Assembly: GCA_000310025.1 (NCBI GenBank)
Contig: FN649749.1
Coordinates: 1,841,763-1,905,762 of the forward strand
Origin: Ectocarpus siliculosus
Taxonomy: Eukaryota > Sar > Phaeophyceae > Ectocarpales > Ectocarpaceae
DNA length: 64,000 nt
Direction of reading: 5' to 3'
Shown piece by piece: positions 1 through 12,226 of the stretch. Within the stretch, counting starts at the first letter, position 1; each line of letters starts with the position of its first letter. The notes beneath the pieces were generated by a model, which worked only from the letters and a program-made list of their open reading frames with translations, had not been told where the DNA came from and did not search any database. Made by a program: the position numbers and the translations under genes.

Positions 1-706
1 CTAACCTCTGAACCCGGATATGGTAGTTGTGGGGGTTCTTGAATCCTATCGGATCGGCGTAGGCCTCCCACGCCAACTCCAAGAGCCTATTCGAGGTCGT
101 CAACGTGTGGTTTGAAGGGGGGCGGGGCCGGGGTGACGGGCAAGGCAGGCAGGGAGGGAGGGAGGGAGGGAACGGGAGGCGCACTTCAGTGTCGCTTGCC
201 ATAGTCATTTGACCATTGACCACACATCTCCGACAGGACGGAAAACCGTTGTATTTTGTAATCGGGGCCCCACCGACAAGCTTGGCATGGCATCCTCCGC
301 CCCCCATCCTCCCCGCCACTACTGCAGCAGCAGAAAATGTCCCTCCTCAGGGCTCACCACGCGGCCGTCTCTACGCAGAATACAGGTTTCTCGTCCTCGT
401 CCTCCTTCCCGACGTCCCCCGGGGATGTTTTTGCGTGTTCCCCCGGGTTCAAGGCCCCGCCCTGGCAAGTGGGGCCTTTCGCCCTCGCCTGGCCACCACC
501 GGCGGTAGCATCGACCCCGCCGTCCCTGCTCTTCCGCATGGCGATCGGCAGTTGTTCTTCGAAGAAGACGAAGCGCACCTAGTCTCGAAGACGCCGATGC
601 CCACCATGAGGAGCGATTCCGATTGCACCAACGCGTGGATAAATACAACCGCAACGTAATGCGAACTAGCTACAGACGTGGAGAGAGGTATCACCTCAGG
701 GGAACA
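1..706. other. Non-coding 3' flank of the Wntless-like gene, with a G-run
   Basis: No convincing coding exon is seen. The short open frames on both strands overlap one another and lack splice context. Positions 143-176 on the plus strand hold six closely spaced runs of three or more G, the pattern that can form a G-quadruplex. The minus-strand gene to the right ends at 707, so this stretch is probably its 3' UTR and downstream region. Confidence 0.4.
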
Positions 707-3700
707 TTAAATGGATAACGAATCGTGGACTATTGTTTTCAGTCTATTGAGTACGGAGCGACGCTAGAAAAAAGAAAGACTTAGAGAGGAAACGACAGGG
801 AATGCCTCCGTCAACCAATCTCCTGCTCCGACACACACGCACGAGCCAGCTCACAGATATATTCCTGAAGAGCTTGGACTCTTTGAACGACGAGGGCAGG
901 AAGAGCAGAAACAGCTGCAGGGCGTACGCACACAAGATCGACACCGAGCCCAGGTGGTCCTGGCAAGACGAACCACACATCGACAATCATAACAGAGGTG
1001 AACCAATAGGTTAAAGAACGAAATACGCGCCAGGTGCAGTGAGCACTCCCACTGCATCTTCGACGCTTTCGGTTGGGCCAGCGAGGGCCTCGGGGGCGGT
1101 AAATGCCTAGCATGAGGACGTATCCGCAAACGACCTACATTGCTGTTGTCTGACCTTGGGCATAGCCTACGATGACTGCAAACTATACCAATCGAAGACC
1201 AACCAAGCAGCCAAAACATCGCAGCAGAAGCAATATTCAGGCATGGGTAGGCTCTCGGATACTGCAGCGGAACGACCTATGTAGTCGTGACAAGTGAGAT
1301 TGCATTGCGTCTCCTGCGAATCAAACCAGCGGGCTCGACGGAAACTAGAGAAACAGAGGTCAGACGGATGCAAGGGCAACATTTCATGGCATTTGCCCCT
1401 CAGGTTTCTTCTCCCCGTGCCCATCTCCTTTTCCGCGTACCCCCTTTACCATACCCCCCAAGTCCTCCCACTGCTTGACTTCTGGTGGCGCCAGCCCTTG
1501 GGCAACACACCCTGCAGACAACGTAGAGAGGTATCACAGACGCCATCGATGCCCGCCTAGATGCTGAATGCGCCGCACAACCCGTAGATATCATAGGCAG
1601 ACAGGCAAACTTACCTGTCTGGTCCTGACGAACAGCATGAGTTGGGCGGCGAAGGTGTTTCCGTCCATGTCGTCGTCGAGGATGTCGATCAGCCGCCAGA
1701 GTGTGAACGTCGTGTACACGATACCCAGCAAAATAGCCTGCCAAAATATCAGCAAAAAACATGCCACGGGGAAATGCCATGAGAAAGGACACGGAAGTAA
1801 AACGGGGACCCGCACTCAGAAGTTTTGCTCCGCTCGGACCTAACACCGGATTGGTTGGGTCTTCCGTACTGTCTCAGGAAAAAACCTTGCACCGCTGTCG
1901 ACCCGTGACCCTGCTCTGCACCCCCATGTCATAAAAGTCTTGTTTCGGGCACAAACCAACAATGGGAAACAAGTCTAGAGTTCAATCCGGACAGTGAAGG
2001 GGGCACCTGCTTCAAGAGCCCCCAAAAGTGCAATTTATCGAGAAAGAAGGGGAGGTATGTTCTCACCCCGACAACGGGATGCCGCTGGTTGTGTGCGCGC
2101 GCATGAAATTGCACCCTTTGTTCTTTGGAAGGAATCAAGGAGACGAAACCACACCGAGTTCTGAACGCATAGACTCGCACAAGTATGTTGGCGGAGAGGG
2201 AAAGGGAAAAGGCGGCCGATGAAAACGAATCAACACAAACCCATGGTTACAGCGTCCTAACGGCGTATACGGCCTTTGTGGAACTGCTAGTGACAGGAAA
2301 AACGTGGTTCGGCTACGCAAGCCGATGGACGCGAGCAACCACTGCAACAGTACCAAAAACGACCATCTAATCAGCACAACGACAACAATATGAACATGGA
2401 ATACCTGAAGGCCAAAGAACCGGTAGGATAGCTGCTGGTATCGATTCGGCACGTACGGTAGTTTCCTCAAGAGGCAGCCCGAGACGTACATGCGACACAA
2501 CATCCACACCGCCCACAGCATCACCATGAAGATGCGCGCGGATGCCACCTGTGATGAATATTGTCGATGCCGACGATTGCGACGACGTAATCAGAAACGA
2601 CACACGACTTTTGTCACCCTTGCAGCCGGGTATGTGCCCAAGACAGTTACCACGTTTTTCCTCCCCTGCCCCATGTCTCATCTACGATGTGCACAGGGCA
2701 GCTGTCTGTGTATATATCCTTGACTCTGTACTTGGGAACGACTTACGCACACGAACCTGCCAGGAACGCCCTTTCCAGAATAAAATAGCACACTATGTCC
2801 ATACGTATCTCTGCCCGTCGGATATCGTACAAAAAAACAACAGCATGACATTTCTCCTTCCCACCCTCGCTAAGACCATTCAACGGTACATTTGCCCATA
2901 AGCGTGCTGTTGTTGTTCCACAAGTCCCACCCAAGTCACCCACCAATTCGAACGCTTGTTGCTGGGATTCAGGCCAGTTCTGCACCGCCAGCAACGAGCC
3001 GCGGTCTATCCCTATGACGGTGGGGAAGCTCGCGCGGTCAACCAGTAGCATACACGCCATGGTCCAAACGCCAAACACCACCTGCCAGGGAAAATCACCG
3101 AGCCATAGCAATCACAACACAGAGGAACCGGACATCAAACACAGCGTGAATTTCGGGGGTGGTGGGGCGTGGTACTCGTTGTTTGGGGTTGCCGTGTTGG
3201 TACACTTGGCAATCCACCGAGCGTCTCTCAAAAGTTGTGGTCGATCGTTACTTCCCGCCACCGGGTTCTACAGAGGCACGTACTTCGTACTTCGTAAGCT
3301 CTCAGCGCTCCCCAGCCTTTCGCCGCACGTTTGCTTTGTGCTGATCCCATCCAGGCGAAAGGTATCCGGGATAGTGTGAGTAACACGACCGTTGTCGAAG
3401 ACGAACGAACGGCGATTGGTTGGAGAATAATAACTTCATGTTTCTGGATTTTCGAACAGCTCTGGGACCGTCGCTTTGGGACCGTCTCTCCAGTGTTTAA
3501 GGGCACGAAACTCCGCCACGGCGCGTGAGGTCATGATTCGTGGTTGGTTGGACAGCACAAACGCCAGCAAGTCTTGTCCAGTGGGGACAAAGAAGAACAT
3601 GCACAGCGAGCAGCCTTTCCCCGTCTCAACATTTCTGGGATATTATTGGAGTCGACAACGTACAGGGGTGTACATGAAGAAGTTCACTCCCGCTTCACCT

Positions 3701-5808
3701 TGAGGAGGTAGAAGCCAAGAGAGCCGCCACCCACCCTGTCCCTACCCACCCCGTCGGCGATACAGAGGGTCACCACCAGAAGCATAGCCTCAGCGACGCT
3801 GAGAGACATCTCGCTGGCAAGGCCCCACGACGCGGACCCAGGGGCGACGAAGTTGCCGACCACTTTGATGGGATTTAGGTATAATACCACCGAGAGACCA
3901 ATTAACTCCAGCCATCTCCGCTCGTGCAAGGCGTTCTGGGGACAACGGGCGGGGTGAGCAGGCGGGCGATAAAAATAGACGGCGTTGTTTTCATCATTGA
4001 ATGCGGCGGGGGGAATAGACATTTCTCACCAAGACCATTACATTTCTCACCAAGACCATTCGTCACCTTTTCTGAAGAGTGTAATAACCGTTTGGTGTAT
4101 TCAGCTGCGGTGGATATCACAGATATATTGCGCAGAGCGCCGGAACGGCAGCCGCCCCTGGTCGGGGATTAGGACATGCTGTCGATGGTAACTCACCTCG
4201 CCGTCCACCGGGCTCTCATGGAGACGTGCACCAATTTTTTAATGGCTCATGTCTGAGAAATACCTTTACCTCTCAGTCGCCGTACACGACCCCAATGGCA
4301 ACTCGCCGTAACCCCGATTCGTCAAAAATATGGACGCACCTTGAACCCCCCCTCCGCAGACCTGTAGAAAACAGCCCAGCACCACGCCAGCCATACGGGC
4401 AGCCAGCACAACAGCACGACTGCGAGAATAATCTTCGCCCACTCCGTCGTCGCGCCGGTTTCGTACTCAAGCGACCACCTAGCCTCGCGCACCCAGCTGA
4501 AAGACCTCTCGGCGCTGCCGCTGCTGTCGCCGGTGCTGCTAGAGCTGGTGGTGGTCGAAACAAAGTCAACCTGGACCGTCCGAGATTGATGGCGAGGGAC
4601 GAAAGCACGAAGTGAGAATCTACAGCCCTCGGTAACCAGGGGGAACACCGCTCCCCCCCCCCATTCTTCTTAACCCGCAACCAAAACACGAAGCTTCACA
4701 TTTCAATGGGGTACGCGTTCATCGCTCTGAAGGCCGCGCATTCACCTCGAATCGGTGGAGCTGTTCGTGTCGAGAACCTGGATGTGTGGGGAACCTGGAT
4801 GTGTGGGGTCTTGCTGCTCTGGGAGTGGTGCAATGGACGTGCGAAGCATACCTGAACTCGATACTGCCGAACGAGAGCTTGCCCCCGGATGGTGTCCTGG
4901 TTCTGGTGGAAGTTGAACAGGGCGTACGCTCGGTTTTCGGGAAGGCTGCGGACTCGAGCAGAGATGTTCTCCTGGCAGGCGGAAACAAGAAGAGAACATT
5001 GGGGAAGTTAGCGGAGGACTTCATCGTCCACCTACACGCCGCGTCCGTTGTCACAGTCGAGGAGCACCAATTGTGTCGTTAAGGAGAAGAAATCAGCCTG
5101 TCCCCGGAAGAAATGGATCAAAAGGCTACCCAAAACCACGGTTACGACCGACCAGCGGCGAAACAAGGCGATAGAACGGAGGATGCAAACCCGTTCTTAC
5201 CTGGAATAGCACAGGCTGCCAACCACCCTCGCAGGTACCCCACTCTAGCTCCGCCTGGGTACTGCTCTCGCCTACCTCCGCCGTCACCCCCGCCACGCAC
5301 ACGCCTCCAAAGCGATGTCCACTGTGGCCGGGTCGGGCAGAGACTCTTGTACCTCGGTGTCGGCAAATGATACGTGCAGGGATACGCTCCCGGATAGGTC
5401 CGTCATGCCCGAAAACTGGCCGGAAAACACCGCCCCGTACCGCTCCTCATCAGCATCCGTCAAGGAGGACGAGGTCGACGATGATGACGACAGAAGGGGT
5501 GAATCGAGGGGCAGCTCGGACAGGCCCGGCGAAAGCACCGTGCATCCCGCGGCGGACGGCGAGTGCGGGTCGGGGCCCTCAGCTCCGATGATGAAAATGT
5601 CTCCTTCTCCCCGGCTGGTGGTAGCGGTGGCCGTGGAAGATGAGCCCCACCCGCAGAGCTCGCCTGCCCCGTTCCCAGCCCCCGGACCCATGGTGAGGGT
5701 AGAGGTCCCGCGGAGGTGGAACCGCACGATGAGGACCACACCGCAGGCGAAGACGAGGTAGGTCAAGACCAGCAGGGAGATCACCAGGGCCGCCGGCATC
5801 ACTTCCAT
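707..5808 (-). CDS. Wntless/TMEM181-like multipass membrane protein, ten exons
   Basis: I built this gene from GT..AG junctions on the minus strand. Exons are 5808-5353, about 5254-5201, 4971-4852, 4570-4340, 3935-3750, 3081-2944, 2548-2405, 1737-1615, 959-855 and 763-707 (stop TAA). Every junction falls between codons (phase 0), and the sum is 538 codons, close to the 541 residues of human WLS. Exon 1 starts at ATG with a transmembrane segment (ISLLVLTYLVFACGVVLIV) and a Ser-rich luminal part. Exons 2-4 give a soluble GOLD-like region, then helices appear in exons 4, 5, 6, 7, 8 and 9. The seventh exon contains VPNRYQQLSYRFFGLQ, which matches the R-x3-L-x-[FY]-RF region of Wntless in the right order. 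The helix ending in LFLLFLPSSF matches the last Wntless helix. The family sits in the secretory pathway; Wntless itself escorts Wnt proteins, but a cargo here is not known. The family call is inferred by eye. The boundaries of exon 2 and the last exon are the least certain. Confidence 0.62.
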
Positions 5809-6032
5809 CAGACTGGCTCGGACTGAGTCGTGAGCCTCACGTTCTTGGTGTCGATTTCGTCCTCGAGGACTGTTACGAGGACAGGATATGTTTCATTTTC
5901 GTCGAGACGGGCGAAGGACGACGGGGGGGGTTGAGAACATCGAGTCGCCGGTCGATCGCTGATTCAGGAATGCGAGTCATTGGGGTTGGATGGGGTTGGC
6001 ACAACGTGTTCTTGTCTGGCTTGCTGCAATAT
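5809..6032. promoter_or_regulatory. Upstream region of the Wntless-like gene, cut short by a MULE
   Basis: Only 224 nt separate the ATG of the minus-strand gene (5808) from the target duplication of the MULE. The 5' UTR and core promoter must lie here or inside the transposon's terminal repeat. No TATA box is obvious. The position is inferred from the gene model. Confidence 0.3.
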
Positions 6033-6041
6033 TTCAAGAAA

Positions 6042-6823
6042 CGGCACGGCTAAACACCCCACCGGTGGGGTAATTTCTTAACCACCCGGGTGGTTTAGGC
6101 TTAAACACCCCACCGGCTGTATCTCGCTCTACAAGACTCCAATCAGCTCAGGACTTCAATGGGTGTGCTGCTGCGTTGCAGGGCTATCATTGGACCCATC
6201 GTGAGGCCGAAACGGCACAGTTTTCGTTGTGCCACGGTTGGTGGGGCATATACCGCCGCTACCCCACTGGTGGGGTCGATAACGTTATTGACCCCACCAG
6301 CTGGATCTCCCTCTACAAGGCTCCAATCGACACACAACCACCTGTAGGAGTGTGTGGTCGATGCCCGCACAGCGCACAGCAGCGGGCAGCACCTGGGGCG
6401 CCGAACAGGTCAAGAAATCCCGCCGCACGACGCCAAACACCCGAAGTGGGTAGCGAACACTGCCTTCTATTCTCTTGCAGGCAGACTTCCCCACTGCCGT
6501 ATGTAGTCCAATCGACACAAGACATGTACGAATGTATTGCTGCTTTGCAGGGCTATCGTGGGATCCATGGTGAGGTCGAACGCTGAAGGTGTGGTGGTGC
6601 CACGGCCGGTGGGGTAAACAACGCAATGCATAGTGTATGCCCCACCGGTGGGGTGGATAAGGCAAAACACCCCACCAGCGGTATCTCGCCGTACAAGACT
6701 CTAATCGAAACACAAGCGCCATGGTTAGAGCGTGCTGCTCATGCACACACCGCGTACATCACACAGTACACAGCACACAGCACACCGCACACAGCAGCTC
6801 TGCGCCACTGCACCACTGCAGCA
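6042..6823 (+). repeat. Left terminal inverted repeat of the MULE, modular
   Basis: This arm starts cggcacggctaaacacc and ends near ctgcagca, and it is the reverse complement of 11400-12217. It holds seven GGTGGGG/CCCCACC palindromes built on CACCCCACCGGTGGGGTG. A module is present twice (about 6110-6350 and 6480-6720), each with a tgcagggctatc core and a tacaag-act-c-aatcg block. The GC-palindrome clusters are candidate transposase-binding sites (inference). Open frames within the arm are a by-product of its composition. Confidence 0.9.
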
Positions 6824-7594
6824 CAGCAGGCTAGACACACATCACAAGGGGGAGGGGGGGGACTGTACAAAAATCCCGCCGCTTGGCCGCATGGGTAAAA
6901 ACCTGCGAACCTGCGGTCGCTGGGATCGTTTTCTGTGGGGCGATCAGTCCAGCGTATCAGCACCGGATCCGGGCCCATTCAATACGCCAGCGTATCTATT
7001 AGCGCATATCACCGGCAACATCCATGGCGAACTCTCAGCTTCAGGTGCTGGCAAAGGTCCGTGGGATGCTAGACTTTGTCCTCCACCCGTCTTCTCCTGA
7101 CACGGGTGGCATACATACCTGCCGAAGATTAGACGCTGCAGAAGGTGACGGAGTGGATGTCCAAGCAGGAAGATCCTATTGACGACGAACTGCTGCCAGA
7201 TGCATCCCAGGTGTGTGCTTAACGTCGGGTCCATGATTGATGCTCCAGGCGCAATGATTGACGAAGGTTTTTGTTTTTTTCACCAGACTGCAAACGGCAA
7301 ACGGACTGCAAAAAAACCGCACTGCAAAACATCTGCACGACGTTGTTGTATGGAGATGGGGTAGCAGCCTCGTATCGGAAAGATTGAACTATGATCTGCT
7401 CGTAGCAGCATGGTTAATTCCATCTGGTAGGTAGATATTTTTTTGCTCTGTTGTGCCATTCGTGCCCCATACATATGTGTCGCTGGTTTCATGCGGGGAG
7501 TCGACAGGGTAAATGCAAGCATGGTAAACTTAAACGTACGCTCTCCGTTTCATAATTAATTCATCATCAGCTTCATTCTCGTAATGTCTCAACA

Positions 7595-7830
7595 TTGACG
7601 ATAAACTCGATAGTTTATGGCCGTAATGTATTCTCCTCGATTCCCGTCCAGACCGCAAAGGAGCTTCTGGCGAAGGGCCTGTTTAAGGACAAGTTCACCG
7701 CGGCTCTCCTTAACGGGATTGAACCCGACGATGGTGAGGGCTTGTGCACTCCGTTCGAGAGCGAGGGCAACGGCCACTGCTTGTTGAATTCGGTGGCGGC
7801 ATTCTTTGCCAATGAGGGAGGTCGAAACGC
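7595..7830 (+). CDS. N-terminal block of the MULE ORF with an OTU-like Cys motif
   Basis: The frame contains SEGNGHCLLNSVAAFFANEGG. It resembles the active-site Cys box of OTU-family cysteine proteases (G-D-G-x-C-L-x-x-[AS]), with Asn in place of the usual Asp. MULE proteins with peptidase domains are known. Only about 40 residues around the motif are present before the reading switches frame, so a full OTU fold (over 100 residues, with a downstream His) cannot be shown. It may be a relic or a chance likeness. Confidence 0.3.
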
Positions 7831-10802
7831 GAACCTGGCATGTACTGCGATCACACGCTGGATGCCCAGGGACGATTGGTGGATGTTTTTTGGGCTACCG
7901 TCCAACAGCAAGAACAGATTGCAAGATTTGGGGGCTGCATACAGCTGGATACAACGGTGTTCACGAACAGGTGCACACAATACCCCCTTCGACAGGTTGC
8001 ATGTCTCCACAGCAAATGTGGGACCGCTCGTTACGCTACGCTGCTCATGGTTGCCCTTTAAAATCCACGCTCGTCGTTTATGGTCGGGGTATTTGGTGCT
8101 GCAAGGAGAAGTATCAATGCGTCATGTAACTCGGGCTGATTGTTTGTCTGTAGGTACGTGTGCCCTCTTCTGTTCGTCGTGGGCGTCGACGACGAGAATC
8201 GCAGCTGCATTTTGGGGCAGGGCCTTCTGCGGTCTGAGTGTACGGAGACGTTCGAATGGATCCTGAACAGATATGAGGCCGCTGCCGGTGGGCGGAAGTC
8301 GAAGGTGACCCTCTTACGATGTTCACAACACTCATTCATGGCGTACATGTAGGACGAGGTCAGGATGATGTACAATAAAAAGCCGCTTCGCAATAGGAAC
8401 AAATAGACGTCTATATTTGTTGAGGCATGTACTGCAGACGCAGAAGAGCTTGTCTAGTGGCTTTCGACATAACGGCGCCGTCCATGGCCTATCCCATCCG
8501 TTGACAAAGTACATTTACCCTTTTCCACAGGTGATCTTGACCGACGCTCATCTTGCAATGACGGCTGCAATAGCCTCTTGCTGGCCAGGGACGCTGCATT
8601 TGCACTGCTTGTGGCACGTCTTCACGAACGTCCTCAAGCACTGCTCGTCATCATTTGCTAACAATGACGACAAGACCGACATGATGCGTTGCTTCAGAAA
8701 CGCAGCTCTTATGCAGCTCCCAGGTACGATGTCATTCACTCGTAGGTTGCCGCCACATGACGGCCCCGCGAGAATGCATTCGTCTATCCCACCCGTTCGC
8801 CCCACCACAACGAGCGGTAAACATAACCTTTGGCGTGTCTTGTGTCTACCACTGTCTTCGGTGGCAGGTGTTTGCAACACAAGTGGCCCGGTTGGAGCAA
8901 CTTGTGGCCGGCAAGAAGTGCAAAGGATACATAGCGGACTTGATCAAGTGAGTAACTTCCCTCCGTACATTTCGAGGAAGCGCCGTAATGCTCTGGCTTG
9001 AGCCATCGATGCCGCGTCTCTTCACTCGATATTCACTAATTCACTCTGGTACCCGCGTCGTAAACCGTCGTAGGAACAAGACCAAGTGGGCGTTCTGCTA
9101 CCGGCCCACTGTCCTCATGCTAGGCATGGTTGCTACTTAGCGCACGGAAGAGTTGTTCGGGGTGGCGAAACGCTCGGGCGTCGACAAAAAGCTATCTCTG
9201 TGCGCTCTTTGGGATCGCCTGCAACGTCTCAGCAAGATGAATGCCATAGAGACTGCGAGGTGAGGTTGTCTGTTGTTTTCGTCACCCATGGCTGCAGGTG
9301 GTATCCGCGTGCTTCGATTTATGGGATATTCCGATGTGCTCCACAACACGCGAATTTGTCTCTACCTGCAGCTACACAGACTGGTGGCGGATCGGCATTG
9401 TGTGCGGAATTCTCTCGCCGTTAAACATTATGTAACACTGCGTTTCATTCATGCCATGCATGCAGGTTAGCGACACCCCCCCTTGCCGCTGGCGTGGCCT
9501 TCCGGGATACCCACGTGAAGAATTTCTTCAGATCCGTGAAGCAGGAGCCCCTAGCCTGTGGTGCTAGCCAGTACTGCCAGCAAGTGAGTCGTGTTCTGGC
9601 GTATGGATCGTTGCCGCTGTTGAATTCGTGCGGTGGTGTGTCCGTGGTTTACCAAGCTTAAGCACAAGCAGACACCATCCAGTCGAACTGAAACCCCATC
9701 CAACACATCTTCGTACTGTCGAACCTCATTCTGTCGCAGGAGGTCAGAGCGCAGCTCGACGAAGCGCAGTGGTATGACGCCGAGTTGGTGAATTCAGGTC
9801 GTGAGGACGAGAATGGGGACCCGCTGCCTCTCCATGAGCACGACCTCGCCAAGATTCGCTCATTGCGCCTCAAGCTCAACATTCTTCAGGTCGCGCCACC
9901 TTATACCGATCTCGAGGGAGACCAGTTAGCCGGCGAAGCTGCGGTGGACAACACTATGTGGGCGCGTACGTCGCTGTCAGCCTTCTTGGATTTAATCGTG
10001 GATATACCTATCGAACTGGTCGTGGCCGTTCGATACAAGTGGACGGCGAACAGACCTGGCCACTCGTGGTGTTCGGACCTGACAACTTCCACTTATGTAC
10101 CTGTTTACAGCTATTGCGGCGCGGCCTGCCGTGTAGGCGCTACTTTGCGGTGCTTGTCAACCTCATCGGGAGAACTGGCGAAAGCGACAATATGTCCTTC
10201 ACCCATACCTTCAACGGCGCATGTGTCCACAACCGTTGGCGTCGAAGAGAAGATGGCGAAGATTCGCCGTGGAGCATATCATCGGTGCTGTCGTCGTCAG
10301 GCCACGGCGTAGGGTGGGACGGCCATGACGAAGGCAGCGACGAGAACTACTGGGACCGACATGCGACGAAGCGGTGGATGGCATACATCCTGCTGAACAG
10401 GGGCGCGCCGCGCAGGATAGAAGCGCTTCCGACAAGCGTCGAGTCTACGCCCATCTGATGGCGAAGAGCAAGGAGCTTGTAGGAGATGTAATGAGGTCCG
10501 TGCCCCTGCATCAAGCGCTGTCCGTCCAGGACAAGGTTGGGGACTTTCTCCGGTATCTTCTCAACTCGTCCGCGGGAGGCACAGGCGTCCAAAACCCTGG
10601 AGAAGCGTCCAACAAGGGGAGGCCGAAAAAGGACGGTGGAAGGCAACCTCTTCAGCATCGATCGGGGGCCAAAGAGGAACCCGGAAACCCGGAGGGGCAG
10701 CAAGGAAAGTCCCGTCAGACCAAGAGGATAAGGGACTTCAACAACGGGCGCCGGTCGACGAAGAGGAGTAAACACGCGGAGCAGAACGGCACTGGAATTT
10801 GA
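7595..10802 (+). pseudogene. MULE transposase gene with SWIM finger, spliced and damaged
   Basis: Exon-like blocks read in order as a MULE transposase. 7840-8061 carries the first catalytic Asp region (GGCIQLDTTVFTN). 8154-8330 follows a tctgtag acceptor. 8531-8723 carries the second Asp and the helix with C-x2-H (TDAHLAMTAAI, HCLWHVFTN). 8868-8947, 9074-9259, 9465-9583 and 9740 onward come next, the first three each ending at a GTGAGN donor. Near 10100 is a SWIM zinc-finger segment, CTC-x8-CRRY, where the family's usual CRH has Arg for His. The tail (10458-10802) is basic with GRPKK, an AT-hook-like motif. An in-frame TAG at 9138-9140 replaces what is usually Gln before RTEELFG, so this copy is probably inactive. 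The first block (7595 to about 7820) has a Cys motif, GNGHCLLNSVA, and lies in another frame from the catalytic part. Confidence 0.8.
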
Positions 10803-11399
10803 TCCACACGATTTCCACGGTAGTGTCCTTTTCAGAGAGTTGGGGGGCATATTAGAATGTCCGTGTTCCGGGGGGTAACGAGATCGGCGTAACGAAAGAG
10901 GGTTCCTTGAATATACGAGACACCAAAAATCGGGGACAGCAGGGAGCCATGCCTTGGCTGCGGCTGGCTACAATCCGTCATGAACTACTTTTTTCGTGTG
11001 GCGAGACACAACCGAACGCTCATGACCGCAACTGGAGGTTCCAACGGGTTTAACCTGTGAGCGACAACCTTCCTGCTTGCGCTCCGTCTACTTTTGCATC
11101 GCTACTTGCAGCGCGGCGATGATGGACGTATGTACGTATCTAGTATGCATAGCGGCTTCAGTACACTAAGAATATATCACGTCGCCACACATAAAAGAGA
11201 GCGCCGACTAACGGGCATGGTGTTTCCAATGCATGGTGCATGCAAGGAACAGCAACAATATACGGAACGGATACGAAATGCATACATAGTCTACATGTGT
11301 ATACCTCAAACAACTGCTGTGGATATTCTACTGTACATAATTGAGGAAGGCAAGATTTCCCTGTGCGGAGGGATTTGTTGACTTGTTCCCCCCCGCGTC
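10803..11399 (+). other. MULE internal non-coding region
   Basis: This is the stretch between the end of the transposase gene and the right terminal repeat. Frames here are short and no conserved domain is seen. It probably holds the 3' UTR and polyadenylation region of the transposase transcript. Confidence 0.5.
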
Positions 11400-12217
11400 T
11401 GCTGCAGTGGTGCAGTGGCGCAGAGCTGCTGTGTGCGGTGTGCTGTGTGCTGTGTACTGTGTGATGTACGCGGTGTGTGCATGAGCAGCACGCTCTAACC
11501 ATGGCGCTTGTGTTTCGATTAGAGTCTTGTACGGCGAGATACCGCTGGTGGGGTGTTTTGCCTTATCCACCCCACCGGTGGGGCATACACTATGCATTGC
11601 GTTGTTTACCCCACCGGCCGTGGCACCACCACACCTTCAGCGTTCGACCTCACCATGGATCCCACGATAGCCCTGCAAAGCAGCAATACATTCGTACATG
11701 TCTTGTGTCGATTGGACTACATACGGCAGTGGGGAAGTCTGCCTGCAAGAGAATAGAAGGCAGTGTTCGCTACCCACTTCGGGTGTTTGGCGTCGTGCGG
11801 CGGGATTTCTTGACCTGTTCGGCGCCCCAGGTGCTGCCCGCTGCTGTGCGCTGTGCGTGCATCGACCACACACTCCTACAGGTGGTTGTGTGTCGATTGG
11901 AGCCTTGTAGAGGGAGATCCAGCTGGTGGGGTCAATAACGTTATCGACCCCACCAGTGGGGTAGCGGCGGTATATGCCCCACCAACCGTGGCACAACGAA
12001 AACTGTGCCGTTTCGGCCTCACGATGGGTCCAATGATAGCCCTGCAACGCAGCAGCACACCCGTTGAAGTCCTGAGCTGATTGGAGTCTTGTAGAGCGAG
12101 ATACAGCCGGTGGGGTGTTTAAGCCTTAACCACCCCACCGGTGGGGTGGTTAAGAAATTACCCCACCGGTGGGGTGGTTAAGAAATTACCCCACCGGTGG
12201 GGTGTTTAGCCGTGCCG
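11400..12217 (-). repeat. Right terminal inverted repeat of the MULE
   Basis: This arm is the reverse complement of 6042-6823. It has one more copy of the terminal ggtggggtggttaagaaatt subunit (about 36 bp) near 12130-12200, which accounts for the length difference. The open frames in the two arms are near-identical, so divergence is very low. Confidence 0.9.
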
Positions 12218-12226
12218 TTCAAGAAA

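Larger units (their letters stand above)
6042..12217 (+). mobile_element. Mutator-like (MULE) DNA transposon
   Basis: The element is 6176 bp long and bounded by inverted repeats of 782 bp (6042-6823) and 818 bp (11400-12217). A perfect 9-bp direct repeat, ttcaagaaa, flanks it at 6033-6041 and 12218-12226. Nine-base target duplications are the norm for Mutator-like elements. The transposase gene lies inside on the plus strand. The two terminal repeats differ by little more than one extra copy of a roughly 36-bp subunit in the right arm and a few substitutions, so insertion is recent or the arms have been homogenised. It landed just upstream of the Wntless-like gene. Confidence 0.9.

Noticed and set aside
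5284-5808. A single-exon 174-codon gene
   Set aside because: The frame is exon 1 of the Wntless-like gene. A phase-0 donor at 5352 and the downstream exons explain the rest better than the in-frame stop at 5284.
6285-6746. A 153-codon frame, mirrored at 11477-11938
   Set aside because: It lies wholly inside the MULE's inverted repeats and is duplicated only because the arms are. It has no domain and reads through the CACCCC palindromes.
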